Below are positions 24,701 through 32,203 of a stretch of DNA of 64,000 nt, one piece after another. The notes below the pieces were generated by a model that worked only from the letters and a program-made list of their open reading frames with translations, had not been told where the DNA came from and made no database searches. The first letter of the stretch is position 1, and each line of letters begins with the position of its first letter. The position numbers and the translations under genes are program-made. Origin of the DNA: CAVPDA01 sp963702495 (GTDB lineage: Bacteria > Pseudomonadota > Gammaproteobacteria > Burkholderiales > Rhodocyclaceae). The stretch spans positions 372,001-436,000 of the forward strand of contig CAVPDA010000010.1 in assembly GCA_963702495.1 (NCBI GenBank), in the 5' to 3' direction.

Positions 24701-25735
24701 ACCGGGAATCTTCAGGTTGGACACGGAAAACCCGCACAGGCCGGCCTTGGGCTTGGAGCCGCGGCCGGTGGCGCCCTCGTCGCGGATCTCGCCGCCGGAG
24801 CCGGTGGCGGCGCCGGGGAAAGGCGAGATGGCGGTGGGATGATTGTGGGTCTCGACCTTGGCCAGGATGTGCGTCTGCTCCTCGTGATAGCCGTAGATCC
24901 CCTCGCTGCCGGCGTAGAAGCCGCGCACCCGCGCCCCTTCGATGATGGCGGCATTATCCGAGTAGGCCACCACCGTGCCGCCGGGATTGCGCCGGTGGGT
25001 CTCGCGGATCATGCCGAACAGGGTTTCGTCCCGCGCCACGCCGTCGATGATCCAGTCGGCGTTGAAAATCTTGTGGCGGCAATGCTCCGAGTTGGCCTGG
25101 GCGAACATCATCAGCTCGACATCCGTAGGATCGCGCCCGGCGCGAGCGAAGGCATCCACCAGATAGTCGATCTCGTCCTCCGACAGGGCCAGACCGAGCA
25201 CGCCGTTCGCCTCCACCAGCGCGGCGCGGCCGCGGGCCACCACATCCACGGTCCGCAGCGGCTGCGGCGGATAGTGGTGGAACAGCGCCTGGGCCGCGTC
25301 CGCCGACTCCAGCACCGACTCGGTCATGCGGTCGTGCAGGACAGGCAGCACTCGTGCGCGCTGCTCCGCGTCGAGGCTGCCGCGCAGGTCCGCCGTGAAG
25401 GCGGTGCCGCGCTCGATGCGCACCACGGCGTCGAAGCCGCACTGGCGCGCGATGTCCGTGGCCTTGGACGACCAGGGCGAGATGGTGCCGAGCCGCGGCG
25501 TCACCAGCAGCATCGTCCCCGCGGCAAGCGCGTCCGCGGCCGGGTGGGCGCTCAGCAGATCCTTGAGTCGGTCCAGTTCCTGCGCCGCCAAGGGCCGGGC
25601 AAGCTCGATGAAATACCAGTGCTCGGCGGCCAGGCTCTTCAGCTTGGGCAGCGCGGTCCTTGCGCTTTCGGTGAGACGGGAGAGTCGAGTCGGGGAAAAC
25701 GCCGCGCCGCCGCGCAGCGTGAGGATCTCGGCCAT
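21764..25735 (-). CDS. purL: Phosphoribosylformylglycinamidine synthase (single chain)
   Basis: A 1323-residue FGAM synthase, the large single-chain form. It converts FGAR, glutamine and ATP to FGAM in purine synthesis. Visible parts are the N-terminal domain (about 1-150), the linker with DYLVDAFARAGRDPTDVELM, the synthase domain with VETHNHPTAISPFPGAATGS, and the C-terminal glutaminase with the nucleophile Cys in LGVCNGCQMMSHLAQIIPGA and the His-Glu in MMPHPERVFR. The ATG has a nearby TATAAT on the minus strand. An mlaF-like gene follows after 68 nt. Confidence 0.97.
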   Translation of the reverse strand: MAEILTLRGGAAFSPTRLSRLTESARTALPKLKSLAAEHWYFIELARPLAAQELDRLKDLLSAHPAADALAAGTMLLVTPRLGTISPWSSKATDIARQCGFDAVVRIERGTAFTADLRGSLDAEQRARVLPVLHDRMTESVLESADAAQALFHHYPPQPLRTVDVVARGRAALVEANGVLGLALSEDEIDYLVDAFARAGRDPTDVELMMFAQANSEHCRHKIFNADWIIDGVARDETLFGMIRETHRRNPGGTVVAYSDNAAIIEGARVRGFYAGSEGIYGYHEEQTHILAKVETHNHPTAISPFPGAATGSGGEIRDEGATGRGSKPKAGLCGFSVSNLKIPGFAQPWETDYGKPGRIASALQIMIDGPLGAAAFNNEFGRPNLAGYFRTYEQEVQGEIRGYHKPIMIAGGIGSIQAAHSHKANFAPGTLLIQLGGPGMLIGLGGGAASSMTTGTNTADLDFASVQRGNPEIQRRAQEVIDRCWQMGRPQGDGCEPGDGNPILSIHDVGAGGLSNALPELAHGAGCGARFELRAVPNEEPGMSPLEIWCNEAQERYVLALAPQRLSEFRDLCERERCPFAVLGAATDDGRLMVADRHFANNAVDMDMEVLLGKPPRMTRDVSSRGKHLPPLDVTELDLRQAAHRVLRMPSVASKNFLITIGDRSVGGLTARDQMVGPWQVPVADCAVTAMSFDGHRGEAFAMGERTPLALLDAPASGRMAIGEAITNIAAADIDDLSQVKLSANWMAPAGHRGADVDLFETVKAISLEFCPQIGVSIPVGKDSLSMRTTWKENGAERQVIAPLSLIISAFAPVQDVRRSATPRLVIDKGVETDLLLIDLGQGRNRLGGSALAQACSAVGEHAPDADARLLTAFFAAIRRLRRDGMLLAYHDRADGGLFATVCEMAFAGHCGVSLNLDTVCYDPMMNDVDGMERRPEIVKGRLSDRVFAGLFSEELGAVVQIRREHRGRVMDVLREAGLSGCTHFIGSPNDADEIRVWRNAKPLFSEKRAELWRIWSETSYRIALLRDDADCVQQEFDQLLDAADPGLSLQASFDPADDVAAPFIRSGIRPRIAILREQGVNGQVEMAAAFERAGFAPYDVHMTDLQRGRARLSEFHGLAACGGFSYGDVLGAGQGWAKSILFNDRLREEFAAFFGRGDTFALGVCNGCQMMSHLAQIIPGAQHWPRFARNRSEQFEARFVMVEIPDSPSIFFTGMAGSRMPVVVSHGEGRAEFDAAEAQEKVRVAMRFLDNRGRTAAAYPLNPNGSPAGITGVTTADGRFTIMMPHPERVFRTVQMSWHPAGMGEDSPWMRMFRNARCWIG

Positions 25736-25761
25736 GATCGGGTCGCAGCGGATAAAGCGCG

Positions 25762-25767
25762 ATTATA
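25762..25767 (-). promoter_or_regulatory. TATAAT, candidate -10 element of purL
   Basis: The minus strand reads TATAAT 26 nt before the purL ATG, which would give a leader of about 20 nt. No good -35 hexamer is visible at the usual distance. Confidence 0.5.
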
Positions 25768-25854
25768 GCGGAAGCCCCTCGCCGCTCCCGGCGCTTGATT
25801 TCTCCCCCTGCCGCCCCAATTGAAAACCTTGGTCAATTGTTGAGGAAAGCAATC

Positions 25855-26712
25855 ATGTCAGCGCATGCCGTCGACGTTTCCGACAAGGATTTCCAGACCG
25901 GGGTGATCGAGGCCTCGAAAAAGGTTCCGGTGCTGGTGGATTTCTGGGCCCCCTGGTGCGGCCCCTGCCGTGCCCTCGGACCGGTACTGGAAAAGCTCGC
26001 CGCGGAATACGGCGGCCGCTTCATTCTCGCCAAGGTGAATTCGGACGAGAACCAGTCCCTCGCCCGGCAATACGGCGTGCGCGGCATTCCCAGCGTCAAG
26101 GCGTTCGCCAACGGCGAACTGGCGGATGAATTCACCGGCGCACTGCCGGAAACCCAGGTGCGCGAATTCATCGACCGCCTGCTGCCCTCCCCCGCCGAGC
26201 CGCTGCGCCAGCAGGCGCTCGCGGCCAAGGCCCGCGGCGAGACCGACGCCACGCGCAAGCTGCTGCTGCAGGCGATCGCGCTCGATCCGCGGCATGAGGC
26301 GGCGCGCCTGGATCTGGTGGATCTCATGATCGACGCCAAGGACCTCGAAGACGCCCAGCGCCTGCTCGACGAGATCGCGGACCGGGCGCGCGATGCGGTG
26401 CGGATCGACGCCCAGCGCGCGCGCCTGCAACTGGTGGCCAACAGCGGTTCGGGAGCCGACCGTTCCAGTCTGGAACGTAACATCGCGGCGGACCCCGCCG
26501 ACCTGGCGGCGCGCTTCGAACTGGCCAACCTTCTGGCGTTGCATCAGGATTACGGCCCCGCCATGGAACAGTTGCTGGAGATCGTGCGCCGCGAGCGCGG
26601 ATTCCGCGATGACGCCGCGCGCAAGACTCTGATCAATCTGTTCAACCTGCTCGGGTCCGACAGCGCACTCGTGCGCGAGTACCGCAGCCGGCTGGCGGCG
26701 GCACTGAACTGA
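25855..26712 (+). CDS. cnoX: Thioredoxin-domain co-chaperone CnoX (YbbN)
   Basis: A 285-residue protein. A thioredoxin domain (residues 1-110) with an intact WCGPC active site is followed by a TPR-like helical domain (about 120-285; LLLQAIALDPRHEAARLDLV, AARFELANLLALHQDYGPAM). This is the CnoX/YbbN layout; CnoX proteins hold unfolded clients during oxidative stress and pass them to GroEL and DnaK. Unlike E. coli YbbN, which has SxxC, both cysteines are here, so a redox role is possible. The ATG at 25855 follows TGAGGAAAG. Confidence 0.92.
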   Translation: MSAHAVDVSDKDFQTGVIEASKKVPVLVDFWAPWCGPCRALGPVLEKLAAEYGGRFILAKVNSDENQSLARQYGVRGIPSVKAFANGELADEFTGALPETQVREFIDRLLPSPAEPLRQQALAAKARGETDATRKLLLQAIALDPRHEAARLDLVDLMIDAKDLEDAQRLLDEIADRARDAVRIDAQRARLQLVANSGSGADRSSLERNIAADPADLAARFELANLLALHQDYGPAMEQLLEIVRRERGFRDDAARKTLINLFNLLGSDSALVREYRSRLAAALN

Positions 26713-26788
26713 CTGAGCCGGACCCCTGTCGGGCGGGGCCGCTCCTGCCCACCACGGGACCATCAACCTCCTGGCGGAGCACGGCGGC

Positions 26789-27136
26789 ATGATCGCGATC
26801 TATGGCATCCGGAACTGCGAAACGATGAAGAAGGCACTGGCCTGGCTGGAGGAGAACCAGGTTCCCTACACCTTCCACGACTACCGGAAGGCGGGCGTGA
26901 ACAAGGCGCGGCTGCAGCAGTGGGTCAAGCACCTGGGCTGGAAGACCCTGCTCAACGCGAAGGGCACCACCTGGCGCAAGCTCACGCCGCAGCAGCAGGC
27001 CGACATGACGCAGGCGAAAGCTGTCGCCCTCATGGTCGAATATCCGAGCCTGATCAAGCGCCCCGTGGTCGAGACCGGGCAGCAGCTCCTGGTCGGCTTC
27101 GACCCGCAGATGTTCGCCAGCTTCATTCCGCGTTGA
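26789..27136 (+). CDS. ArsC/Spx family protein (YffB-like)
   Basis: A 115-residue thioredoxin-fold protein of the arsenate reductase/Spx family. It starts MIAIYGIRNCETMKKALAWL with a single active-site type Cys (Cys9, NCETM) and has the conserved IKRPVVE segment (LIKRPVVETGQQLLVGFDP). These features match YffB-type proteins more than true ArsC reductases, which carry a further Arg triad. A role in glutathione-dependent thiol chemistry is often suggested, but the substrate is unknown. It lies just before hslO. Confidence 0.88.
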   Translation: MIAIYGIRNCETMKKALAWLEENQVPYTFHDYRKAGVNKARLQQWVKHLGWKTLLNAKGTTWRKLTPQQQADMTQAKAVALMVEYPSLIKRPVVETGQQLLVGFDPQMFASFIPR

Positions 27137-27152
27137 TGCATCACACGCCGCG

Positions 27153-28028
27153 ATGAGCGAGCCGGAGATGCGCGGCGACCTGGTGCGCCGCTTCCTGTTC
27201 GAGGAGCTGGACATCCGCGGCGCCATCGTACGCCTGGGCCCGGCATGGCGCGAAATGCAGGCCGGGCGCGGCTATCCGGACGCCGTGCGGCGCCTGCTCG
27301 GCGAGATGACGGCGGTGGCGCTGCTGATCGGCGTCAACCTCAAGCAGCCGGGGCGGCTCACTTTCCAGGTGCAGGGTCACGGACCGGTGTCCCTCATGGT
27401 GGTGGATTGCACGCGCGAGCTCGCTTTCCGCGGCATGGCGCAATTCACCGACCTCCCGGAAAACGCCGGCGTGCCCACGCTGCTCGGCGATGGTCGCCTC
27501 GCGCTGACATTGCAGAACGAGGCTACGGTGCGCCCCTATCAGAGCCTGGTTCCGCTCGCCGGCGACAACATCGCCGCGATCTTCGAGCACTATCTCGCCC
27601 AGTCCGAGCAGCAGCCGGCACGCCTCTGGCTGTTCGCCAGCGAGGATGCGGCGAGCGGACTGTTTCTGCAAAAGCTGCCGCAGGCGGACGCCCGCGACCC
27701 CGACGGCTGGGCGCGCGTCGAACAACTGGCCGGCACGATACGGGCGGCGGAGATCGAACAGCTTGCCGTGGCCGACCTGCTGCTGCGGGTGTTTCCCGAG
27801 GAGGCCGTGCGGCTGTTCAAGCCCAAACCGGTGCACTACGAGTGTCCGGAGGACTGGGACAAGGTGCGCAACATGCTGCGTTCCCTCGGTGCGGAGGAAG
27901 TGAACAGCATCATCGAGGAGCGCGGCGAAGTGGTGGTGCATGATGACATCTGCAACCACGAGTACCGTTTCGACGCAGGTGCGATCGCCGCTCTGTTCGA
28001 CGAGGAGCGGAAGGACACCCTGCACTGA
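27153..28028 (+). CDS. hslO: Hsp33-family chaperone HslO with reduced zinc motif
   Basis: A 291-residue Hsp33. The N-terminal substrate-binding domain (residues 1-180; RRFLFEELDIRGAIVRLG, GQGHGPVSLMVVDC-like stretch) and the linker are normal. The C-terminal redox switch normally carries CxC and CxxC motifs that bind zinc. Here the first reads HYECPED (Cys231 kept, Glu233 in place of Cys) and the second HDDICNH (Asp264 in place of Cys, Cys267 kept). The surrounding NMLRSLGAEEVNSIIEERGE is well conserved. The stress-triggered zinc release may be altered or lost. Confidence 0.93.
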   Translation: MSEPEMRGDLVRRFLFEELDIRGAIVRLGPAWREMQAGRGYPDAVRRLLGEMTAVALLIGVNLKQPGRLTFQVQGHGPVSLMVVDCTRELAFRGMAQFTDLPENAGVPTLLGDGRLALTLQNEATVRPYQSLVPLAGDNIAAIFEHYLAQSEQQPARLWLFASEDAASGLFLQKLPQADARDPDGWARVEQLAGTIRAAEIEQLAVADLLLRVFPEEAVRLFKPKPVHYECPEDWDKVRNMLRSLGAEEVNSIIEERGEVVVHDDICNHEYRFDAGAIAALFDEERKDTLH

Positions 28029-28035
28029 CCTCCCG

Positions 28036-28794
28036 GTGCCGCGCCACGACATCGAAGTGAGCGAAGAAGCCGGGGTGCGCTACCTGCACTTCGGTTCGAG
28101 CTGGGTACAGGGTGCCATGCGCATCGCACGGCCCTGGGCGCTGGAGCTCGACTATACGCGCGAGATGATGGCCTGCCTCCTGCTTCATCCGGAGCCGGAC
28201 TGGCCGCGCCGCGCGCTGCTGATCGGCCTGGGCGCCGGCTCGCTCACCAAGTTCCTCTACCGCCACCGCCGGCAGGCGCAACTGACGGTGGTCGAAATCG
28301 ATCCCCGGGTGGTCGCGACGGCGCGACAGCATTTCAAGCTTCCGGACGATGAGACGCGTCTGCGCATCGTGGTGGGCGAAGGCGCGCACTTCGTGCTCGG
28401 CGGCATGGACCGCTTCGATTTGATCCTGATCGATGGTTTCGATGCCAAGGCCCGCGCCGGCGCCCTCGATACACAGCCCTTCTACCAGGCATGCCGCGCG
28501 CGGCTGGAGGATGAGGCAATGCTGGTGGTGAACCTGCTCGGCCGCAACCGCGGATTCCGCGACTCGGTGGAGCGCATTCGTACCGCGTTCGCCGGGCGCG
28601 CCCTGGTCTTTCCCTCCTGCGACGCCGGCAATGCGATTGCGTTCGCCGCGACCGGCAATCAGATCGCGTACCCGCTGGGGGAGATGAAGTCTGCGGCCCG
28701 CTCGCTCAAGAACGCTACCGGGCTCAACCTGCTGCCGACCATAGCGCGCCTGGAGCAGTCACACACCTGCGCCGAGGGCGTCCTGCGCCTGTAG
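28036..28794 (+). CDS. Spermidine synthase-like protein
   Basis: A 252-residue protein with the polyamine aminopropyltransferase/Rossmann fold. LLIGLGAGSLTKFLYRH is the glycine-rich motif, VVEIDPRVVATAR the acidic strand end and FDLILIDGFDAKA the catalytic-loop region. The usual DSSDP is replaced by DGFDA, as in spermidine-synthase-like proteins of unknown substrate. The GTG start at 28036 is seven bases after the hslO stop; no ATG is available in a sensible place. It is probably cotranscribed with hslO. Confidence 0.8.
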   Translation: MPRHDIEVSEEAGVRYLHFGSSWVQGAMRIARPWALELDYTREMMACLLLHPEPDWPRRALLIGLGAGSLTKFLYRHRRQAQLTVVEIDPRVVATARQHFKLPDDETRLRIVVGEGAHFVLGGMDRFDLILIDGFDAKARAGALDTQPFYQACRARLEDEAMLVVNLLGRNRGFRDSVERIRTAFAGRALVFPSCDAGNAIAFAATGNQIAYPLGEMKSAARSLKNATGLNLLPTIARLEQSHTCAEGVLRL

Positions 28795-28849
28795 TCCCGC
28801 ACCGCGCTCGAGTGCGTGCCCGCATCGCCGGATCCACCGCTGCGCCAGG

Positions 28850-30757
28850 TCATGCCGGCTGGGCGGAAGCCTGGCGGATCCATTTCGACAGCACGTCGCG
28901 CAGATCCGAGCGCTTGAACGGCTTGGACAGGTAGTCGTCCATGCCGGCGGCGAGGCACTGATCGCGGTCGCCCTCCACGGCGTTGGCGGTCAGGGCGATG
29001 ATAGGCACATGGCTGCGCGATCCGTTGCCTTCGCAGTGGCGGATGCGGCGCGTCGCTTCGAGACCGTCCAGCTCCGGCATCTGGCAATCCATGAGGATGG
29101 CCTCGAAGCTTCCCGCCAGGAACGCCGCCACGCCCTGCGCACCGTCTTCGGCAACACTGACGCTCAATCCCAATGACTCGAGCATGACGCGAGCGACCTC
29201 GCGATTGACCACGTTGTCTTCCACCAGCAGCACGTGCGCAGGCGGCAACGATTGCGCGCCGCCAGCCGGGACCGGCTTCGCGCTCGGCAGCGACGAGTTC
29301 GCGACGGATTCGACCGGGATGGCGAGCCAGAAAGTCGCCCCCCGGCCCGGCTCGCTGCTCACGCCGATGCGTCCCCCCATCAGCTGCACCAACTGCTTAG
29401 AAATGGCAAGCCCGAGACCGGTGCCACCGAGACGTCGCGCCAGCTCCGCATCTCCGCCCTGTTCGAAGGCGCGGAACAGCCGCCCCTGATCCTCCGGCGT
29501 GATGCCGATGCCTGTGTCGGCAACCGAAATTCGTACCGTCCGGACTCCCGCTACGGGGTGTGCCGGGCACACGCTCGCGGTCCCGTCCTGCCGTGGCGCG
29601 GTCGAATCGCCGCACGATGCGGAGCAACTCACGCGCACGGTGACCGATCCCCGCTCGGTGAACTTGATCGAGTTGCCGATCAGGTTGGTTAACACCTGCT
29701 GCAGGCGCCCGGGATCTCCCCGCACCAGCGCCGGCACATCGGGTTCGATGCGCATGTCCAGGGACAGGCCCTTCTTGCTCGCACGCTGCGCCAGCAGGTC
29801 CATTACATCGTGGAGAGCGAGCCGCAGGTCGTAATCGACGAGGTGAAGTTCGATCTTGCCGGCCTCGATCTTGGCGAGGTCGAGCACGTCGTTGATGATG
29901 TCCAGCAGGTTCTCGCCCGAACGATAGAGGGTCTGCATGTAGCCTCTCTGGCGCGCATCGAGCGGCGTTTCAAGCATCAGTTCCGCCAGCCCCAGGACAC
30001 CGTTCATGGGCGTTCGTATCTCGTGGCTCATCGCAGCGAGAAACTGGGACTTGGCCTTGCTCGCCGACTCCGCAACCATCCTGGCCTGCTCCCGCTCTGC
30101 CAGAGCCAGCTCCCGCTCCTGCAGGGCCCGCTCCCGGTCCGCGACGGCTCCTTCCAGATCGAAGCGCAGACGCAGCGAGTCCGCCGCCCGCTGCGCGATC
30201 CGGCGCGCATTGACCAGAGCCATGATCAGGTAGAGCGTGATCGCCAGAGCCAGGACCTGCAGATCGGCTTCGCCCCTGGAGGCGCAATAGATGACTGGGG
30301 GAACCACCGCCGTCAGCGTAAACGCCGCATAGACCCGGAAGCAGGAGGAAAGCGAGAACAACGCGCCCGCCGACACGGCGACGATGATCACCGCCGTCAC
30401 GCTCTGATAGGGACTGCCGTCCGGAGGAAACAGCAGACTGCCGAGCACGCCCCAGCTCAGACCCGAGGCGATCGCTCCAACCAGGTAGTGTCGTGCCCAG
30501 CGCTGCGTCTGTTCCAGACCCGCCTGCCGGCGCCGGTACGAACGAAGCAGCAGAAAGCGGCTGGCGTAGCTGGCCATGACCGCCGCGAACCAGCCATGGA
30601 TCTGATACGCCGGGGTGAAGGGAATGAATACCACCCAGACCACGGTTGCGGCGAGCATGGCCATGACCGCCCCGACGGGGGCCAGGCGGTAAAGAAGATC
30701 GACCTGTTCGGCAACAACCCGCCGCGCGATCGAAGGCTCGCTGTCGCTATCCGGCAT
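28850..30757 (-). CDS. Hybrid sensor histidine kinase with receiver domain
   Basis: A 635-residue membrane hybrid kinase. About six N-terminal membrane segments (residues 20-190) are followed by a coiled coil (about 195-235), a HisKA domain with the phospho-His in MSHEIRTPMNGVLGLAELM, a HATPase domain (N box NLIGNSIKFTE, G boxes DTGIGI and GGTGLGLAI) and a receiver domain with Asp in ILMDCQMPELDG and Lys in YLSKPFKRSD. No DNA-binding or HPt domain is present, so a separate phosphotransfer partner is needed. The signal sensed is unknown. A convergent gene lies 55 nt away. Confidence 0.92.
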   Translation of the reverse strand: MPDSDSEPSIARRVVAEQVDLLYRLAPVGAVMAMLAATVVWVVFIPFTPAYQIHGWFAAVMASYASRFLLLRSYRRRQAGLEQTQRWARHYLVGAIASGLSWGVLGSLLFPPDGSPYQSVTAVIIVAVSAGALFSLSSCFRVYAAFTLTAVVPPVIYCASRGEADLQVLALAITLYLIMALVNARRIAQRAADSLRLRFDLEGAVADRERALQERELALAEREQARMVAESASKAKSQFLAAMSHEIRTPMNGVLGLAELMLETPLDARQRGYMQTLYRSGENLLDIINDVLDLAKIEAGKIELHLVDYDLRLALHDVMDLLAQRASKKGLSLDMRIEPDVPALVRGDPGRLQQVLTNLIGNSIKFTERGSVTVRVSCSASCGDSTAPRQDGTASVCPAHPVAGVRTVRISVADTGIGITPEDQGRLFRAFEQGGDAELARRLGGTGLGLAISKQLVQLMGGRIGVSSEPGRGATFWLAIPVESVANSSLPSAKPVPAGGAQSLPPAHVLLVEDNVVNREVARVMLESLGLSVSVAEDGAQGVAAFLAGSFEAILMDCQMPELDGLEATRRIRHCEGNGSRSHVPIIALTANAVEGDRDQCLAAGMDDYLSKPFKRSDLRDVLSKWIRQASAQPA

Positions 30758-30846
30758 TGGTCCTGCACCCGCTCATTTGGGTCACGGCCAGGTTTAGCGG
30801 CCGCCAGCCGGAACATCTTGAGCTGCCCGCGGGATGCCGGCGCAGT

Positions 30847-32013
30847 TCAGGCGTCGGCCAGGATGTGCTCGGCGAGACGCACCCAGTAGGAGGCGCCCAG
30901 CGGAATGATTTCGTCGTTGAAATCATAGTGCGGGCTGTGCAGCATGCATCCGCCCTCGCCCGGACCGTTGCCGATCCACACGTAGCAGCCGGGCTTCGCC
31001 TGCAGCAGGAAGGCGAAATCCTCGGCACCCATGGTGGGCTGCAGGTCGGTCAACACGTTCTGGGCACCCACCAGTTCGGACGCCACCTGGCGGCAGATCG
31101 CGGTTTCGGCCGGCGGGTTGATGGTGGGCGGATAGCCCCGCTCGTAGCGCAGGTCTACGCCCACGTCGAAGCTCGACGCCACCCCGCTGCAGATGCGCTG
31201 CAGCCCGGTCTCGATGTGGTCCCGCACCTCGGGCTTGAAGGCGCGGGCGGTACCGCGCAGCACCGCCTCGTCCGGAATGACGTTGTAGGCGTCGCCGGCA
31301 TGAAACTGGGTGACGCTCACCACCGCCGCATCGAGCGGGTGCATGTTGCGGCTGACGATGGTCTGCAAGGCCTGCACCAGCGCCGCGCCGGCGGCGACGG
31401 GATCGATCGCCTGGTGCGGCATGGCGGCGTGACCGCCGCGGCCGCGGATGGTGATCTCGAACTCGTCGGAGCAGGCCATCACCGGCCCCAGCAGGATGCC
31501 GAACTGCCCGACATTCATCCCCGGCCAGTTGTGCATGCCGAACACCGCCTCGACCGGGAAACGTTCGAACAGTCCCTCCTCGACCATCACCCGGCCGCCG
31601 CCCTTGCCCTCCTCCGCCGGCTGGAAGATGAAATACACCGTGCCGTCGAAGTTGCGCGCCTGCGCCAAGTACTCGGCAGCACCGAGCAGCATCGCGACAT
31701 GGCCGTCGTGGCCGCAGGCGTGCATCTTGCCGTCGTGGCGCGAGCGATGTGGAAAGACGTTGCGCTCGTGTACCGGCAGCGCGTCCATGTCGGCGCGCAG
31801 GGCGATCGCGCGCGCACTGCTGCCAGAGCGCAGCGCCCCGACCACGCCGGTGCGCGCCAGCCCGCGATGCACCTCGATGCCGGCCTGTGCCAGCCGCTGC
31901 GCCACCACCTCGGCGGTGGCCGTTTCCTCGAAGGCAGTTTCGGGATGGGCGTGCAGCTCACGGCGCAGCGCCGTCAGTTCGGCCTGCATGGATCGGATGC
32001 GTTCAAGGACCAC
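30847..32013 (-). CDS. M20 family amidohydrolase
   Basis: A 388-residue metallopeptidase/aminoacylase of the M20D type. The metal site is in HACGHDGHVAML and FQPAEEGKGGGRVM; GMHNWPGMNVGQFG and the dimerisation segment GRGGHAAMPHQAIDP are standard for hippurate hydrolase or N-acyl amino acid amidohydrolases. The frame is open upstream to 32196, but that part is not protein-like; I chose the GTG at 32013, and an ATG at 31989 is possible. It hydrolyses an N-acyl amino acid amide, with the substrate not defined. The adjacent oxoprolinase may share an amino-acid salvage role. Confidence 0.85.
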   Translation of the reverse strand: MVLERIRSMQAELTALRRELHAHPETAFEETATAEVVAQRLAQAGIEVHRGLARTGVVGALRSGSSARAIALRADMDALPVHERNVFPHRSRHDGKMHACGHDGHVAMLLGAAEYLAQARNFDGTVYFIFQPAEEGKGGGRVMVEEGLFERFPVEAVFGMHNWPGMNVGQFGILLGPVMACSDEFEITIRGRGGHAAMPHQAIDPVAAGAALVQALQTIVSRNMHPLDAAVVSVTQFHAGDAYNVIPDEAVLRGTARAFKPEVRDHIETGLQRICSGVASSFDVGVDLRYERGYPPTINPPAETAICRQVASELVGAQNVLTDLQPTMGAEDFAFLLQAKPGCYVWIGNGPGEGGCMLHSPHYDFNDEIIPLGASYWVRLAEHILADA

Positions 32014-32203
32014 GGCAGCAGCTTCTTTCTGGCGGACGGCCGAAGGCGGATAGCGAAACGCTGCAGTTCGTACGGGCGGCCGCGGCAGGATTCGCGCGCC
32101 GGTGACGTCCATGCTCGCCGCGCCGCCCCGCATTGCGCACCATGTTACACGTCCGGGCCGCGCTTTCAATTCGGGCTGGACGGCCGTTCTGCGCATTCCG
32201 CGA

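Noticed and set aside
22781..25768. Long plus-strand frame opposite purL (about 995 codons)
   Set aside because: purL motifs are complete on the minus strand, and the plus-strand translation has the biased composition of antisense GC-rich sequence.
28036..28794. True spermidine synthase (speE)
   Set aside because: The fold is right, but the catalytic-loop region reads DGFDA rather than DSSDP and the N-terminal beta domain is short, so only a spermidine-synthase-like label is supported.
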